Source: Bog-257 sp963805985 (GTDB taxonomy: Bacteria > Acidobacteriota > Terriglobia > Terriglobales > Acidobacteriaceae). From it: a stretch of DNA of 64,000 nt. This document shows, piece by piece, positions 26,062-34,674 of the stretch; position 1 is the first letter of the stretch; the number at the start of each line of letters is the position of its first letter. The notes beneath the pieces were generated by a model. It searched no databases and had not been told where the DNA came from. It was given only the letters and a program-made list of their open reading frames with translations. The stretch lies in contig CAWDWG010000009.1 of the NCBI GenBank assembly GCA_963805985.1, positions 620,001 to 684,000 on the forward strand, in the 5' to 3' direction. Made by a program: the position numbers and the translations under genes.

Positions 26062-27561
26062 TCACTTGCTGGCGTGACCTGCCGGCGTCCGGCAATAGCA
26101 CTCGCTGTAGCTATCGGGATCGAGTCCCTCAATCGCACAGGCAAATCCCAACAGAGCATTCACCGGCAGGTAGGCTGCGGAGCTGGAGACGTTGTAGAGC
26201 CGTAACCATTCGTCGCCGGTCGAGGGCTGCGACTGGATTCTGCTGTAGAGCGTCGCCAGGCTCGCGCCGTCGAGCTTAGGCAGCTTCCACTGCTCGGAGA
26301 ATGTGTACTCGCGCTTCCACTCGCCCGGAGTCGTGCCGCTTGCGAACAGAAGATTCGTCAAGTAGTAAACCGTGTTGTCGCGCAGGGAGCCGTCGCTTGC
26401 AAAGGTCACGACGCGGAACCCAGGATTCTGGTTGTAAATCGGTGAGATTGCCGAGCTGACCAGTACAAACTGCGGCTCCTTCGCCGCGGCGTTGATGACT
26501 CTGAACTCGTCGCTGTGAGTATGACCAGCAAAGCTAGCGACGACAACGTCTTGATACTTCTCCAGCAGCTTATCGAACTCCTCGGTCGACTTCGGCACCC
26601 ACATCGGCACGATGGCGGAAGCGCAAAGCTTCTCGTCGTTCGCGTTGGGCTTGCCTTTTAGCAGCGCCTGGTACTTGTGAATCGTCGTGTAACTGTCGAT
26701 GCCCGGCGGGATGTGGAACATCAGCCACACTTTCTCGTGCGCCTGCCGCGCGCTGGCCAGACGCGATTCCAGCCAGGTAAGCAGCTCGGTCGGAGCGGGC
26801 GACGATACGATTGCGCAACCCTCCTTGAAGTCCGCCGCCTTGTACATTTCCGAAAGGAATACCGTATTCATGGAAATGATGCGCATTCCGTGGATCGCGG
26901 GATTGGGAATGTCGTAGCTGCCCAGCGCCTCCCATGATTCGACCAACTCCTTGTCCCCGTGTGCCAGGTTGCGTGTCAGTTCAGCCGTATCGTGCAGAAA
27001 ATCTCCCCCGGCGTAGATGCTGTAGTTGCCGCACTCATTATCGTTATTGCCCGGGGTTACGAAGATCGCCGTATCCGGATAACGTTTGCGGAATTCGAGC
27101 GCCAGAAACTGCAGCGTCTTGCGCACAAACTTCCGGTAATCCTCCCGGTCTTCATCGTGCGTCGCGTTGGTAAAAGTTTGCGGGAAGTGGTGCGCCAGCA
27201 TGTCCCCGTTGCTCATGATGAAAGCCGGATGCGGCATAGTAGCCCGCATCGCATCCAACGCAGATTGCAGCAGCCACCAGTTCGTGTCCTCGCCGTATTG
27301 ACTGAATGCGGTGTTCTTCGACTGTGCCAGGATCGCCTCCCACTGCTCCGGATCGGCGGCGGCAAGCTTGACCACCAGGCTCGCGTCCGCCATGGGATTG
27401 AAATGAATATCGGAGACGATGAGGAATGTCTTCTTCGACTGCGGCTGATGACTGTCTGCACGAAGACCGCAAGAACAGAGCAAGCTGAAAAGCAAACATA
27501 GCGTCAACCGGTTCCGTGTGACCCGGAAGAGTCTCCCGGCATTGGAGGCAAGGGTTAGCAT
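26062..27561 (-). CDS. Secreted calcineurin-like metallophosphoesterase (sphingomyelinase-like)
   Basis: A signal peptide (~residues 17-36, LCLLFSLLCSCGLRADS) precedes a metallophosphoesterase domain with the dinuclear metal motifs in order: SDIHFNP, MSNGDMLAHHF, TPGNNDNECG (usual GNHD), MFHIPPG and FAGHTHSDEF. The spacing and C-terminal helical part resemble acid sphingomyelinase-like phosphodiesterases. It probably hydrolyses a phosphodiester in the periplasm or outside; the substrate is not known. A Cys in LLCSCG might be a lipobox, making a lipoprotein possible. It converges on the hybrid kinase with a 28-bp gap and sits 28 bp from a second secreted-protein gene on the same strand. Confidence 0.85.
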   Translation of the reverse strand: MLTLASNAGRLFRVTRNRLTLCLLFSLLCSCGLRADSHQPQSKKTFLIVSDIHFNPMADASLVVKLAAADPEQWEAILAQSKNTAFSQYGEDTNWWLLQSALDAMRATMPHPAFIMSNGDMLAHHFPQTFTNATHDEDREDYRKFVRKTLQFLALEFRKRYPDTAIFVTPGNNDNECGNYSIYAGGDFLHDTAELTRNLAHGDKELVESWEALGSYDIPNPAIHGMRIISMNTVFLSEMYKAADFKEGCAIVSSPAPTELLTWLESRLASARQAHEKVWLMFHIPPGIDSYTTIHKYQALLKGKPNANDEKLCASAIVPMWVPKSTEEFDKLLEKYQDVVVASFAGHTHSDEFRVINAAAKEPQFVLVSSAISPIYNQNPGFRVVTFASDGSLRDNTVYYLTNLLFASGTTPGEWKREYTFSEQWKLPKLDGASLATLYSRIQSQPSTGDEWLRLYNVSSSAAYLPVNALLGFACAIEGLDPDSYSECYCRTPAGHASK

Positions 27562-27589
27562 GGTGTGAACTCGCGTTGCAGCCGCTCCT

Positions 27590-28006
27590 TTAGCGGCACT
27601 TTACCAAACGTCCGGCAGCGCCTCGCGTGAGAGTGAGCGCCGGTAGCGTCTCCGTGTCACTCAGCTTGATCTCAAGCTGCATAGTATCGCCGCTGATCCT
27701 GCCTTGATAGATGGCCGGCACGCCGGACGCCGAATCCGACTTTCGTATCGGGCCGCCCCGCTCGGCAGTATAGGTGCCGGGCACACTGAATTCACCTTTT
27801 GCGTCAGCCTTGATCGCCTGCGCCACATTGCCGTGCGCGCAATCGAACTCCAAGGTCGCACCCTGTGCGGTCATCCGCATGGTAACGCCGCGTCCACCCC
27901 ACATCTCCGAGGCATCTTCGCCGCTCTGTTGCCAGCCGTAAGCCGCGTTGCCGGCCACGATAAGCGTGCAGAGGAAAAGCGCAACCAAATGTATCTTCAT
28001 CCCCAT
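27590..28006 (-). CDS. Small secreted protein of unknown function (138 aa)
   Basis: MGMKIHLVALFLCTLIVAGN is a signal peptide. The mature part is a predicted beta-rich domain (VTMRMTAQGATLEFDCAHG, GEFSVPGTYTAERGGP, YQGRISGDTMQLEIKLSD) that resembles small domains fused to or found near secreted enzymes. The ATG at 28006 has AGAGGAG nearby, better than any upstream start. It lies 28 bp upstream of the phosphoesterase gene on the same strand and is probably cotranscribed with it. It diverges from the threonine operon. Confidence 0.65.
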   Translation of the reverse strand: MGMKIHLVALFLCTLIVAGNAAYGWQQSGEDASEMWGGRGVTMRMTAQGATLEFDCAHGNVAQAIKADAKGEFSVPGTYTAERGGPIRKSDSASGVPAIYQGRISGDTMQLEIKLSDTETLPALTLTRGAAGRLVKCR

Positions 28007-28059
28007 AACTCCTCTACCGCGCATCCGAGTTTCAAATTGGAAACTGACGAAAGATTTCT

Positions 28060-28089
28060 TTGACGAATCGCGCCGAGTTGTACTACAGT
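28060..28089 (+). promoter_or_regulatory. Probable promoter of the threonine operon
   Basis: TTGACG (28060-28065) is followed after 18 bp by TACAGT (28084-28089); TACTAC at 28081 is an alternative -10. Transcription would start about 28095, only a few bases before the leader-peptide ATG at 28101, which would explain the missing Shine-Dalgarno sequence. Confidence 0.5.
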
Positions 28090-28100
28090 ACAGCAATCTT

Positions 28101-28214
28101 ATGCAGCTTTCCCGCCTAACCTTCAGCGTGATCAGCACAACAACACGCACACGTGTGTTCACAAGCACACGCACATCCATCTCGGGCGGGAGGCGGTTCG
28201 GCAATACTTCCTAG
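28101..28214 (+). CDS. Threonine-operon leader peptide (37 aa)
   Basis: This short frame begins MQLSRLTFSV and contains ISTTTRTRVFTSTRTSIS. Nine of its 37 codons are Thr, and seven of these are ACA, a codon a GC-rich genome would be expected to avoid. Two Ile codons flank the Thr run. It precedes hom-thrC-thrB and is followed by a terminator with an alternative antiterminator, the same logic as enterobacterial thrL although the sequence is unrelated. When charged tRNA-Thr is scarce, ribosomes would stall on the Thr codons and free the antiterminator. There is no Shine-Dalgarno; translation may be leaderless. Confidence 0.82.
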   Translation: MQLSRLTFSVISTTTRTRVFTSTRTSISGGRRFGNTS

Positions 28215-28251
28215 ATAATCTCCAGGAAACATCACCTGAACCCACCGCCCG
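28183..28251 (+). promoter_or_regulatory. Antiterminator pairing of the threonine attenuator
   Basis: CGGGCGG at 28183-28189, inside the leader reading frame after the Thr run, is exactly complementary to CCGCCCG at 28245-28251, the 5' arm of the terminator. The two pairings exclude each other, as required for attenuation. Confidence 0.65.
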
Positions 28252-28275
28252 AAAGGCTGGTGGGTTTTTCGTTTT
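28241..28275 (+). terminator. Attenuator terminator upstream of hom
   Basis: The stem CCCACCGCCC-GAAA-GGCTGGTGGG has one mismatch and one G-U pair, a GAAA tetraloop, and is followed by TTTTTCGTTTT. It starts 27 bases after the leader stop codon and lies 85 bp before the hom start. Confidence 0.88.
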
Positions 28276-28301
28276 GCCACAAACAAATTCGCGGAGGCAA
28301 C

Positions 28302-28358
28302 ATGATCGTAATCAAGCCGAAGTCCAGTTCTTTAGCGTTACAAGCAGAGGTGGGTTGA
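28302..28358 (+). CDS. Second small upstream ORF coupled to hom (18 aa)
   Basis: GCGGAGG before the ATG is the best ribosome-binding site in this region. The frame encodes MIVIKPKSSSLALQAEVG and stops at TGA 28356-28358, one base before the hom ATG at 28360. Termination here could reload ribosomes onto hom, which has its own moderate AGAGG upstream. A second regulatory peptide is also possible. No family is recognised. Confidence 0.45.
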   Translation: MIVIKPKSSSLALQAEVG

Positions 28359-28359
28359 G

Positions 28360-29655
28360 ATGGCGACTGCAAGAATTGCGCGCTTGCCACTCGCCGAACC
28401 TGAATTCCGCGTTGCCATTGCCGGCTTTGGCACGGTGGGCAATGCCGCGGCGCGGTTGCTCCATAACCGGCGTGACGATCACCCCTTCCGCATCACGCAT
28501 ATCTGCAATCGCAACGTCGCCCGCAAGAAAGTCAGCTGGATGGGGCGCGATGTGGTTTGGAGCGAGGATCTCCAGCAAGTGCTGGACTCCGACGCCGACG
28601 TGATCGTCGAGTTGATGGGCGGTCTGGAACCCGCATATCGCTTGGTTCGTGGAGCGCTGCAAGCCGGCAAATCGGTCGTCACGGCCAACAAACAGCTCAT
28701 CGCCAGATTCGGTGCGGAGTTGCTGCAACTGGCTCGCGACAATGGCCAATATCTCGGATTCGGCGCCTGTGTCGCGGGCGGAGTTCCTGTTCTCGCGGCC
28801 CTGCAGGATGGGCTCATGGGCGATCGTCTCGTCCAGGTGCGCGGAATTCTCAATGGTACCTGCAACTACATTCTGACTCGCATCGAGCAAGGCGGCATTT
28901 CCTTCGCAGACGCCTTGGCGGAAGCTCAGCAAGCCGGATTCGCCGAGGCTGATCCGACCGACGACATCGATGGCCACGACGCGGCCGCCAAGCTTGCGAT
29001 CCTGGCGCGCGTGGGATTGAAGATCGATGTCCAGCCCGAGCAAGTCGTCTGTCGCTCGATCCGCAGCATCGCTGCCGTCGATTTCGAGTACGCACGCGAG
29101 CTTGGTTGCACGATCCGGCAGATAGCAACCGCAACGCTTCACGAGGGACAGGCACATTTGCACGTGCAGCCCTCACTCGTATCTGCAACCTCGCCCTTCG
29201 CAGGCGCACTTGGTAGCCAGAACATTGTCGTCAGCAGCGGCGAGTTTGGTGGCGAGACGACCTTCGGAGGTCAGGGCGCCGGCGGATATCCCACGGCGGT
29301 CGCGGTCGTTTCCGATCTTCTGCAAGCGGCGCGGCACGGCGCCAACTCCGCGCGAGACGCTCACCACCGTGGCGTCGCGCCCTGCAAGACCAGTAGCGAT
29401 TTCGAAGCGCCGCAGTATTTGCGATTCGTGGTTCGCGATCAGCCGGGAATCATCGCGCAAATCGCAGACGTACTTTCGCGGCACCACATCAACCTCGACG
29501 CGGTTTTGCAAAAGCCGGGTCACAACAAGTCGGCGCTGCCCTTCGCGATCACCCTCGAGCCGTGCCGGCAAAGCGTGCTCGAAGCCTCGCTGCAGCAAAT
29601 CAGCAAATTCGAATTTCTGGCAGAAGCACCAGTGCCCATGCCAATCGTGAAATAG
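28360..29655 (+). CDS. hom: Homoserine dehydrogenase with ACT domain
   Basis: Catalyses NAD(P)H-dependent reduction of aspartate semialdehyde to homoserine. The Rossmann motif is VAIAGFGTVGNAAARLL (residues ~18-34). The central catalytic part has VTANKQLIARFG, GVPVLAALQDG, ILNGTCNYILTRI and ADPTDDIDGHDAAAKLAIL, which includes the Lys/Asp set of the family. A C-terminal ACT domain (~355-420, VVRDQPGIIAQIADVLSRHHIN) suggests feedback inhibition by threonine. It is first gene of the operon, 12 bp before thrC, under the leader-peptide attenuator. Confidence 0.95.
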   Translation: MATARIARLPLAEPEFRVAIAGFGTVGNAAARLLHNRRDDHPFRITHICNRNVARKKVSWMGRDVVWSEDLQQVLDSDADVIVELMGGLEPAYRLVRGALQAGKSVVTANKQLIARFGAELLQLARDNGQYLGFGACVAGGVPVLAALQDGLMGDRLVQVRGILNGTCNYILTRIEQGGISFADALAEAQQAGFAEADPTDDIDGHDAAAKLAILARVGLKIDVQPEQVVCRSIRSIAAVDFEYARELGCTIRQIATATLHEGQAHLHVQPSLVSATSPFAGALGSQNIVVSSGEFGGETTFGGQGAGGYPTAVAVVSDLLQAARHGANSARDAHHRGVAPCKTSSDFEAPQYLRFVVRDQPGIIAQIADVLSRHHINLDAVLQKPGHNKSALPFAITLEPCRQSVLEASLQQISKFEFLAEAPVPMPIVK

Positions 29656-29667
29656 GAGCCATGTTCC

Positions 29668-30885
29668 ATGCATCTTCGCTGTAGCAATACCGAGTGTTCA
29701 GCAACTTTGGATCTGCACGACCACGCCTTGTCGTGTCCGCGCTGTGCCGAGCTGTTGGAAGTGGTAGTCGATCCTCCGGCATCGTCACCGGCTGAGCTGA
29801 AGCACATCTGGCTCGAGCGCAGATGCTCCTACGATCCCCGCGATCTCAGCGGCGTATGGCGCTTCCGCGAATTTCTGCCCAACGGCTATTCCGAAATCGT
29901 GACCATGGGAGAAGGGAACTGCCCGCTGATCGAAGGTCGAAAGACCGCGCAATGGGCGGGCCTGCGGAATCTTCGCTTCAAACATCTCGGCTGGAATCCC
30001 ACCGCGTGCTTCAAAGACCTGGGCATGACCGTTGGAGTGACCGAAGCGGTACACGTCGGCGCGAAGGTTGTCGGCTGCGCTTCGACCGGTAACACCTCCG
30101 GCTCGCTCGCAGCGTACGCAGCGCGCGCCGGCCTGTACGCCAGGGTTTACCTGCCCTCGGGTCAGGTCTCGACCAACAAGCTGGCACAAGCGGTGGATTT
30201 CGGAGCGGAGGTCGTACACGTGGCGGGCAATTTCGATGTCGCGCTCGATCGGCTGCTGAGCCAGGCAAGAAACGGCCTGTATTTCCTGAACTCCATCAAC
30301 CCGTTTCGGCTGGAAGGTCAGAAGACCGCAATCTTCGAAATGCTGGAGCAGCTGGGCTGGCACGCGCCGGATTTCGTCGTCGTCCCCGGCGGCAATCTCG
30401 GCAACAGCTCGGCCTTCGGCAAGGCGCTGGAAGAACTTCATGCCGCCGGCTTCCTCGACAAGCTGCCGCGGCTGGTCATCGTTCAAGCCGAAGGTGCGAA
30501 TCCGCTGGCGCAGATGTGGCGCTCCGGCTCGAACGAGCTGCAGCCTGTCGACAAGCCGGACACCGCCGCAACCGCAATTCGCATCGGCAATCCGCGCTCG
30601 TGGAAGAAGGCGCTGCGCGCGCTGCACAACACTAACGGTTTCGTCGTAGACGTAAGCGATGACGAGATCGCCGAAGCCAAGGCGATGATCGGTCGCGACG
30701 GCATCGGTTGCGAACCCGCGTCGGCCACGACGCTCGCTGCGCTGCGCAAGCTGGCAGTGCAGGGCGAGATCGATCGCGATGCCGTCGTCGTTGCCATCCT
30801 GACCGGCCACGCCCTCAAAGATACCGATTTCATCCTCAACTCGCGCTTGCGCGAACCTGCCTTCGAAGGAGTTTGTTGCGCATGA
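29668..30885 (+). CDS. thrC: Threonine synthase
   Basis: This PLP enzyme converts O-phosphohomoserine to threonine. The N-terminus has a zinc-ribbon-like Cys set (LRCSNTECSATL ... LSCPRCAEL). The Schiff-base Lys is K116 in TACFKDLGMTV, with CASTGNTSGSLAAYAARAGL for phosphate binding and PGGNLGNSSAFGKAL later. The length of 405 residues fits the class with the ribbon-bearing N-terminus. GGAG lies upstream of the ATG at 29668. An out-of-frame ATG at 29660 is closer to it but opens no long frame. The stop overlaps the thrB start (ATGA). Confidence 0.95.
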   Translation: MHLRCSNTECSATLDLHDHALSCPRCAELLEVVVDPPASSPAELKHIWLERRCSYDPRDLSGVWRFREFLPNGYSEIVTMGEGNCPLIEGRKTAQWAGLRNLRFKHLGWNPTACFKDLGMTVGVTEAVHVGAKVVGCASTGNTSGSLAAYAARAGLYARVYLPSGQVSTNKLAQAVDFGAEVVHVAGNFDVALDRLLSQARNGLYFLNSINPFRLEGQKTAIFEMLEQLGWHAPDFVVVPGGNLGNSSAFGKALEELHAAGFLDKLPRLVIVQAEGANPLAQMWRSGSNELQPVDKPDTAATAIRIGNPRSWKKALRALHNTNGFVVDVSDDEIAEAKAMIGRDGIGCEPASATTLAALRKLAVQGEIDRDAVVVAILTGHALKDTDFILNSRLREPAFEGVCCA

Positions 30886-31853
30886 ACACCCTCAGCATTG
30901 ACGCCGTCCAGAGAGCGCGAGTCCCGCACAGCTCGGCGGACTGTTTCGAAATTAAAGTTCCGGCCTCCATCGCCAATCTCGGTCCGGGCTTCGACACTCT
31001 CGCGGTTGCCGTCCAGCTTTACTTGCGGCTGCGAGTAAAGAAACTGCCGGGGTGCGGCGAGCTGCATTTTCGTTTTCTCGATCACCAACTCCACGGCGAG
31101 AACTGCATCGAGCGCGCGTATCGCTCGCTGGCGGGCGCGGACTTCGATAGACTCCCCTCCTTGTCTGTCGAAGTCCGCAGCGAAATTCCCATGCGAGCGG
31201 GGCTGGGAAGCAGCGCGGCGGCAAGTGTCGCCGGCCTTCGGCTCTACGAAGCAGTAGCCGGACCTGTACCCGCCGCGACGCTGCTGAACGCCGCGTGTGC
31301 GCTGGAATCGCATCCCGACAACGCCGCGGCATCGCTGCTGGGCGGGCTGACCATCAGCTGCCAACTGGCAGATGACATCGTTCACGCCACGAGCGTCGCG
31401 TGGCCGGATTCACTGGAATTCGTTGTTCTGACGCCCGATCAGCCTCTGACGACCGCCGAATCCCGGGCTGTGCTGCCGCAGTGCGTTTCACGTGCGGATG
31501 CGGTCTTCAACCTGCAACGAGTCGCGATGCTGCTGAGTTCCTTGCAGAGCGGAGATTACACGCTGCTCAAGCATGCTCTGCGCGACCGCATCCATCAGCC
31601 GGCGCGTCAGCGTATCGTGCCGGGTTTGATCGAAGCGCTGGAATTGCAACATCCCGATCTACTTGGCGTCTGCCTCAGCGGCTCCGGCCCATCGATCGTC
31701 GCCATCGCCGAACGCAATCATGGCGAGATCGCGAGCCTGCTGGAATCGGTGTATGAAGCTTGCGGCATCGCCTGCACGGCGCGGGTCCTGCAAGCGCATC
31801 ACGAAATCGAGGAACGAATACCAGTGTTCCGCGCAGGATTACTGTGTTGCTAG
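30882..31853 (+). CDS. thrB: Homoserine kinase
   Basis: A GHMP kinase that phosphorylates homoserine with ATP. Motif 1 is VPASIANLGPGFDTLAVAV, motif 2 is PMRAGLGSSAAASVAGLRLY (ATP loop), and motif 3 near the C-terminus is GVCLSGSGPSIVAI. The 323-residue length is normal. The ATG overlaps the thrC TGA by ATGA, with GAAGGAG upstream inside thrC, so translation is coupled. It completes the hom-thrC-thrB route from aspartate semialdehyde to threonine. Confidence 0.95.
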   Translation: MNTLSIDAVQRARVPHSSADCFEIKVPASIANLGPGFDTLAVAVQLYLRLRVKKLPGCGELHFRFLDHQLHGENCIERAYRSLAGADFDRLPSLSVEVRSEIPMRAGLGSSAAASVAGLRLYEAVAGPVPAATLLNAACALESHPDNAAASLLGGLTISCQLADDIVHATSVAWPDSLEFVVLTPDQPLTTAESRAVLPQCVSRADAVFNLQRVAMLLSSLQSGDYTLLKHALRDRIHQPARQRIVPGLIEALELQHPDLLGVCLSGSGPSIVAIAERNHGEIASLLESVYEACGIACTARVLQAHHEIEERIPVFRAGLLCC

Positions 31854-31939
31854 AGCTCATCTCGCAAATCGGCGGGGTTCGTATCAGTCACGACTTCCAG
31901 TCGTGCCGAAACGGCGCTTCATGACGTAGGGGGCTTTAA

Positions 31940-32107
31940 AGTTTGCGAGGAAACCGCTCTTCAATTTCGGCGCGGAGTGCGACTGCCGAAAATCAGAGCG
32001 CCGCAGGCGCGTGCCATGATAGCCCAGGACGTAGCGCAGCGGAGTCCTGGGTAGCGTGGCAAAAAGGCCTAGAGTCCCCCAGGGACGGCACGGGTTTCAC
32101 GCAGACA
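31940..32107 (-). mobile_element. MITE-like 168-bp element, copy C (reverse orientation)
   Basis: Right end GGGTTTCACGCAGACA and left end GTTTGCGAGGAAACC match the family termini, with internal CCCAGGAC/GTCCTGGG hairpin. The length is again 168 bp. The flanks do not show a clean duplication (CTTTAA against CTTCGG), so this copy is older or was rearranged. The gap 31854-32301 otherwise holds only the small CACGACT/AGTCGTG hairpin near 31889. Confidence 0.7.
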
Positions 32108-32301
32108 CTTCGGCTCAGCGAGGATGCGGCTTCGAGAGTCCGGAGCCTAAGCCCACGCTCGCAATGAGACATTCCGTCGTGCCGATAACCGCGCATCACT
32201 CTGTTATCATCCAAACTCACAAAGGCCTGATCGCGATAGAACGTAGCGGCCGCTGCATCAAACATCGCCATTCCGTCTAACCCCAGGTTGTGGAGCTCTC
32301 G

Positions 32302-33105
32302 ATGAAACGGTGTGTCTGTGCCGTCATCTTTTTCATTGCCATCATTGGTGTACTTGCTGAAGCCCAGATCGACTTCGGTACGGTGATCGTCGCCGGCGTT
32401 TCGCAAAACAGAGTTGTCCTGGCAGCGAGCACTCGCTCCGCCTCGCAAGATGGCCACGATAGCTGCAAGGTCGCGGTCGTGGGCGGCAAGCTGCTTTTTG
32501 GTGCCGCGGGAGTCGTCGCCGACACGGCTTCCTCGATTCCCACCGTGTGGGCGTTCGATGCGATGGGAGTGGCAAAGACCTCTTTCGCAGACGCTCCCAA
32601 AAGGATGGTAGCGTGCGCCGCATCGAGTTGCTGTCCCTCCGATCCCAAGAATCTCCCTGAGAACGTCGCCCAGGGATGGCTGGATTCGCTGCTGGCCAGT
32701 CTCACCACGGCATCCTATGTCGGGGTAGACGACTGGAAGCTCGGCGCGGCCGCGACCGGCATCGTCGCTGGGATTGGGCCGTCGGGCGACATGGAAGCGG
32801 TTGTGGACCAGGTCGCCTGTCAGAAACCCGACACGCAGACTGCGGCAGCAGGCGAGAAGCTTCATGGCAATTGCCAGCCGCATCTCGATTTCTCGAAAAA
32901 GGTACTGCCGCCAAAAGGGCAAACCGTTTGGATTCCGCTGGGAATAACCGACACCGCGAACGAGTACCTCCGTCAGGCCTCGGACCGGGCCAAAGCGGAG
33001 GTGCAAGAGTGGCCCAATCTGCAGGAGTGGCAAATAGCCTACCGGCTGGTCGATCTCACCCTCGCCTACTCACAAAAGAAGGACTACGTACGGCGGTCCG
33101 ATTGA
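32302..33105 (+). CDS. Secreted protein, possible Ntn-hydrolase-like fold (C-terminus altered)
   Basis: A signal peptide (MKRCVCAVIFFIAIIGVLAE) leads to a mature N-terminus with TVIVAGVSQNRVVLAASTRS and CKVAVVGGKLLFGAAGVVAD. That pattern recalls proteasome/HslV-like Ntn folds (strand, turn, D-x-R/T-x-S, then K-hAhhG), but the nucleophile cannot be assigned, so the family is only a suggestion. The ATG at 32302 has GGAG six bases upstream. At 33085 the 4-mer TACG is tandemly duplicated. Removing one copy would replace the last residues VRRSD with YGGPIEVVELHRNGS and extend the protein to 33175, which looks like the ancestral end. Confidence 0.55.
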   Translation: MKRCVCAVIFFIAIIGVLAEAQIDFGTVIVAGVSQNRVVLAASTRSASQDGHDSCKVAVVGGKLLFGAAGVVADTASSIPTVWAFDAMGVAKTSFADAPKRMVACAASSCCPSDPKNLPENVAQGWLDSLLASLTTASYVGVDDWKLGAAATGIVAGIGPSGDMEAVVDQVACQKPDTQTAAAGEKLHGNCQPHLDFSKKVLPPKGQTVWIPLGITDTANEYLRQASDRAKAEVQEWPNLQEWQIAYRLVDLTLAYSQKKDYVRRSD

Positions 33106-33214
33106 AGTGGTCGAATTGCATCGCAACGGGTCGGTGACCTGGATACAAAATCCGCAGCACTGTCCCGAGAAGTAGCCGGTTCAGCGGTGACTCAACGGCA
33201 GCTCGCCCTACGCC

Positions 33215-33285
33215 GCCCGAATCGCCTGTAACGCCGCCATCTTGGCGGCTGGATCGCAGGCCTCCGGCCTGCGCTACGAATTGCT
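33215..33285. repeat. GC-rich dispersed palindromic repeat
   Basis: Contains GCCGCCATCTTGGCGGC and GCAGGCCTCCGGCCTGCGC, relatives of the palindromes near 11.1, 19.65 and 22.4 kb. Confidence 0.65.
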
Positions 33286-33353
33286 TGCAGCACTGCACCG
33301 TCACCACCCTCACGCGATAAACTGGAGTTTCATTCCAAAAAAGAGGGCGCACC

Positions 33354-34296
33354 ATGCCGGCCATTATTCTCGACGGAACCAAGATCGCAGCTGAGATCAA
33401 GGCAGAAGTAGCGGAAGACGTGAAAGAGCTCACTGCTGCCGGACTTCGTCCCGGACTCGCAGTTGTGCTCGCGGGGCACAATCCCGCCTCCGAGATCTAC
33501 GTTCGCAACAAGGTAAAGACCTGCGAGCAGCTTGGCATCTACAGCGAAAAGCACACGCCGGCGGACGACGTCACCACCGACGAGCTGCTCGCACTGGTCG
33601 ACGATCTGAATCGCCGCGATGAGATCGATGGCATTCTGGTGCAGCTGCCTCTGCCCGCGCAGGTCGATGCCAAGAAAGTCCTGCTCGCCGTCTCGCCGGA
33701 AAAAGACGTCGACGGCTTCCATCCCATGAACGTCGGCTATCTCTCCACCCAGCGTCCCGGCCTGGTTCCGTGTACGCCCGCCGGCATCATCGAGATCCTC
33801 AAGCGCAGCAACATTCCCATCGCCGGCGCAGAAGCTGTGGTTGTGGGACGTAGCGACATCGTCGGCAAGCCGGTCGCGATGCTCCTGCTCAACGGCAATG
33901 CGACGGTTACGGTTTGTCACTCGAAGACGCGCGATCTGCCCGGCGTCTGCCGGCGCGCGGACATCTTGGTCGCCGCGATTGGCAAGGTCCGGCATGATCA
34001 CGCCTGACTTCGTGAAGCCCGGCGCGACCGTAATCGACGTCGGCATGAACACCGTCACCGATCCCGCGGAGTTCAAGGAGTTCTTCGCCGGAAACGAAAA
34101 GCGCGAGCGCGACTTCGCCGCCAAGGGCTCCACGCTGATCGGCGATGTTCATCCCAAGGTCGCCGAAGTTGCGGGAGCCATCACGCCCGTGCCCGGCGGC
34201 GTAGGTCCGCTGACCATCGCCATGCTGATGAGCAATACGGTGAAAGCTGCCAATCTGCGCCGCGGCAACAAGGTCAGCACACTGGCGGCTCGCTAG
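33354..34296 (+). CDS. folD: Methylenetetrahydrofolate dehydrogenase/cyclohydrolase FolD (one frameshift)
   Basis: FolD interconverts methylene-, methenyl- and formyl-tetrahydrofolate. The N-terminal frame has AVVLAGHNPASEIYVRNKVK (YxxxK motif), GILVQLPLP, KDVDGFHPMNVG and the Rossmann stretch VVVGRSDIVGKPVAMLLL. It then goes out of frame at 33988 and stops as KVRHDHA. The second frame carries GMITPDFVKPGATVIDVGMN, LIGDVHPKVAEVAGAI and TPVPGGVGPLTIAMLMSNTV. Removing the T at 33988 gives AAIGKAGMITPDF, the normal family sequence, for about 313 residues. AGAGGG precedes the ATG. Loss of this enzyme would be unusual, so sequence error is likely. Confidence 0.88.
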
Positions 34297-34674
34297 TCCC
34301 TGCCGACTGTGAGCAAGGCGTCGCAAGCGTGTCCTCGGATGCGCTAAAGCCTTACCGGCGCTGTGGTGGATAGGCCGGCACCACGTTCGCGACTCGCTTC
34401 CTACCACGCATAGGCGCTTGTTTTCTAGATCGATACGGCGCAGAATGCCCGCAGCTCCAAGACCACAAATTTAGTCCACAGTTGCAGGCCCCATGTGCAG
34501 GCGCGATCGCAGTTGATGTGTGCCTGGTTGCCTCACGCCGAATCTGGCTGGGTGCTGTTTCCAAAGATGTCTACACACTGTAAGCCGAGAGCTTCGCATT
34601 CGGTTTTACGGGTCCCGCTGTAGAAGTGATTTTGGTTTTCGACCGAACTAAACCAAATTCCTAAGGAGAACAAC
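34297..34674. other. Intergenic region, nothing recognised
   Basis: I see no gene, repeat family member or strong terminator in this 378-bp stretch. The promoter of the following gene should lie near its right end, where AAGGAGAACAAC forms the ribosome-binding site at 34661-34672. Confidence 0.4.

Noticed and set aside
33841..34296. A separate short gene downstream of folD
   Set aside because: Its N-terminal residues are out of frame within folD, while its C-terminal part is the conserved end of FolD. It is the same gene after a one-base shift.
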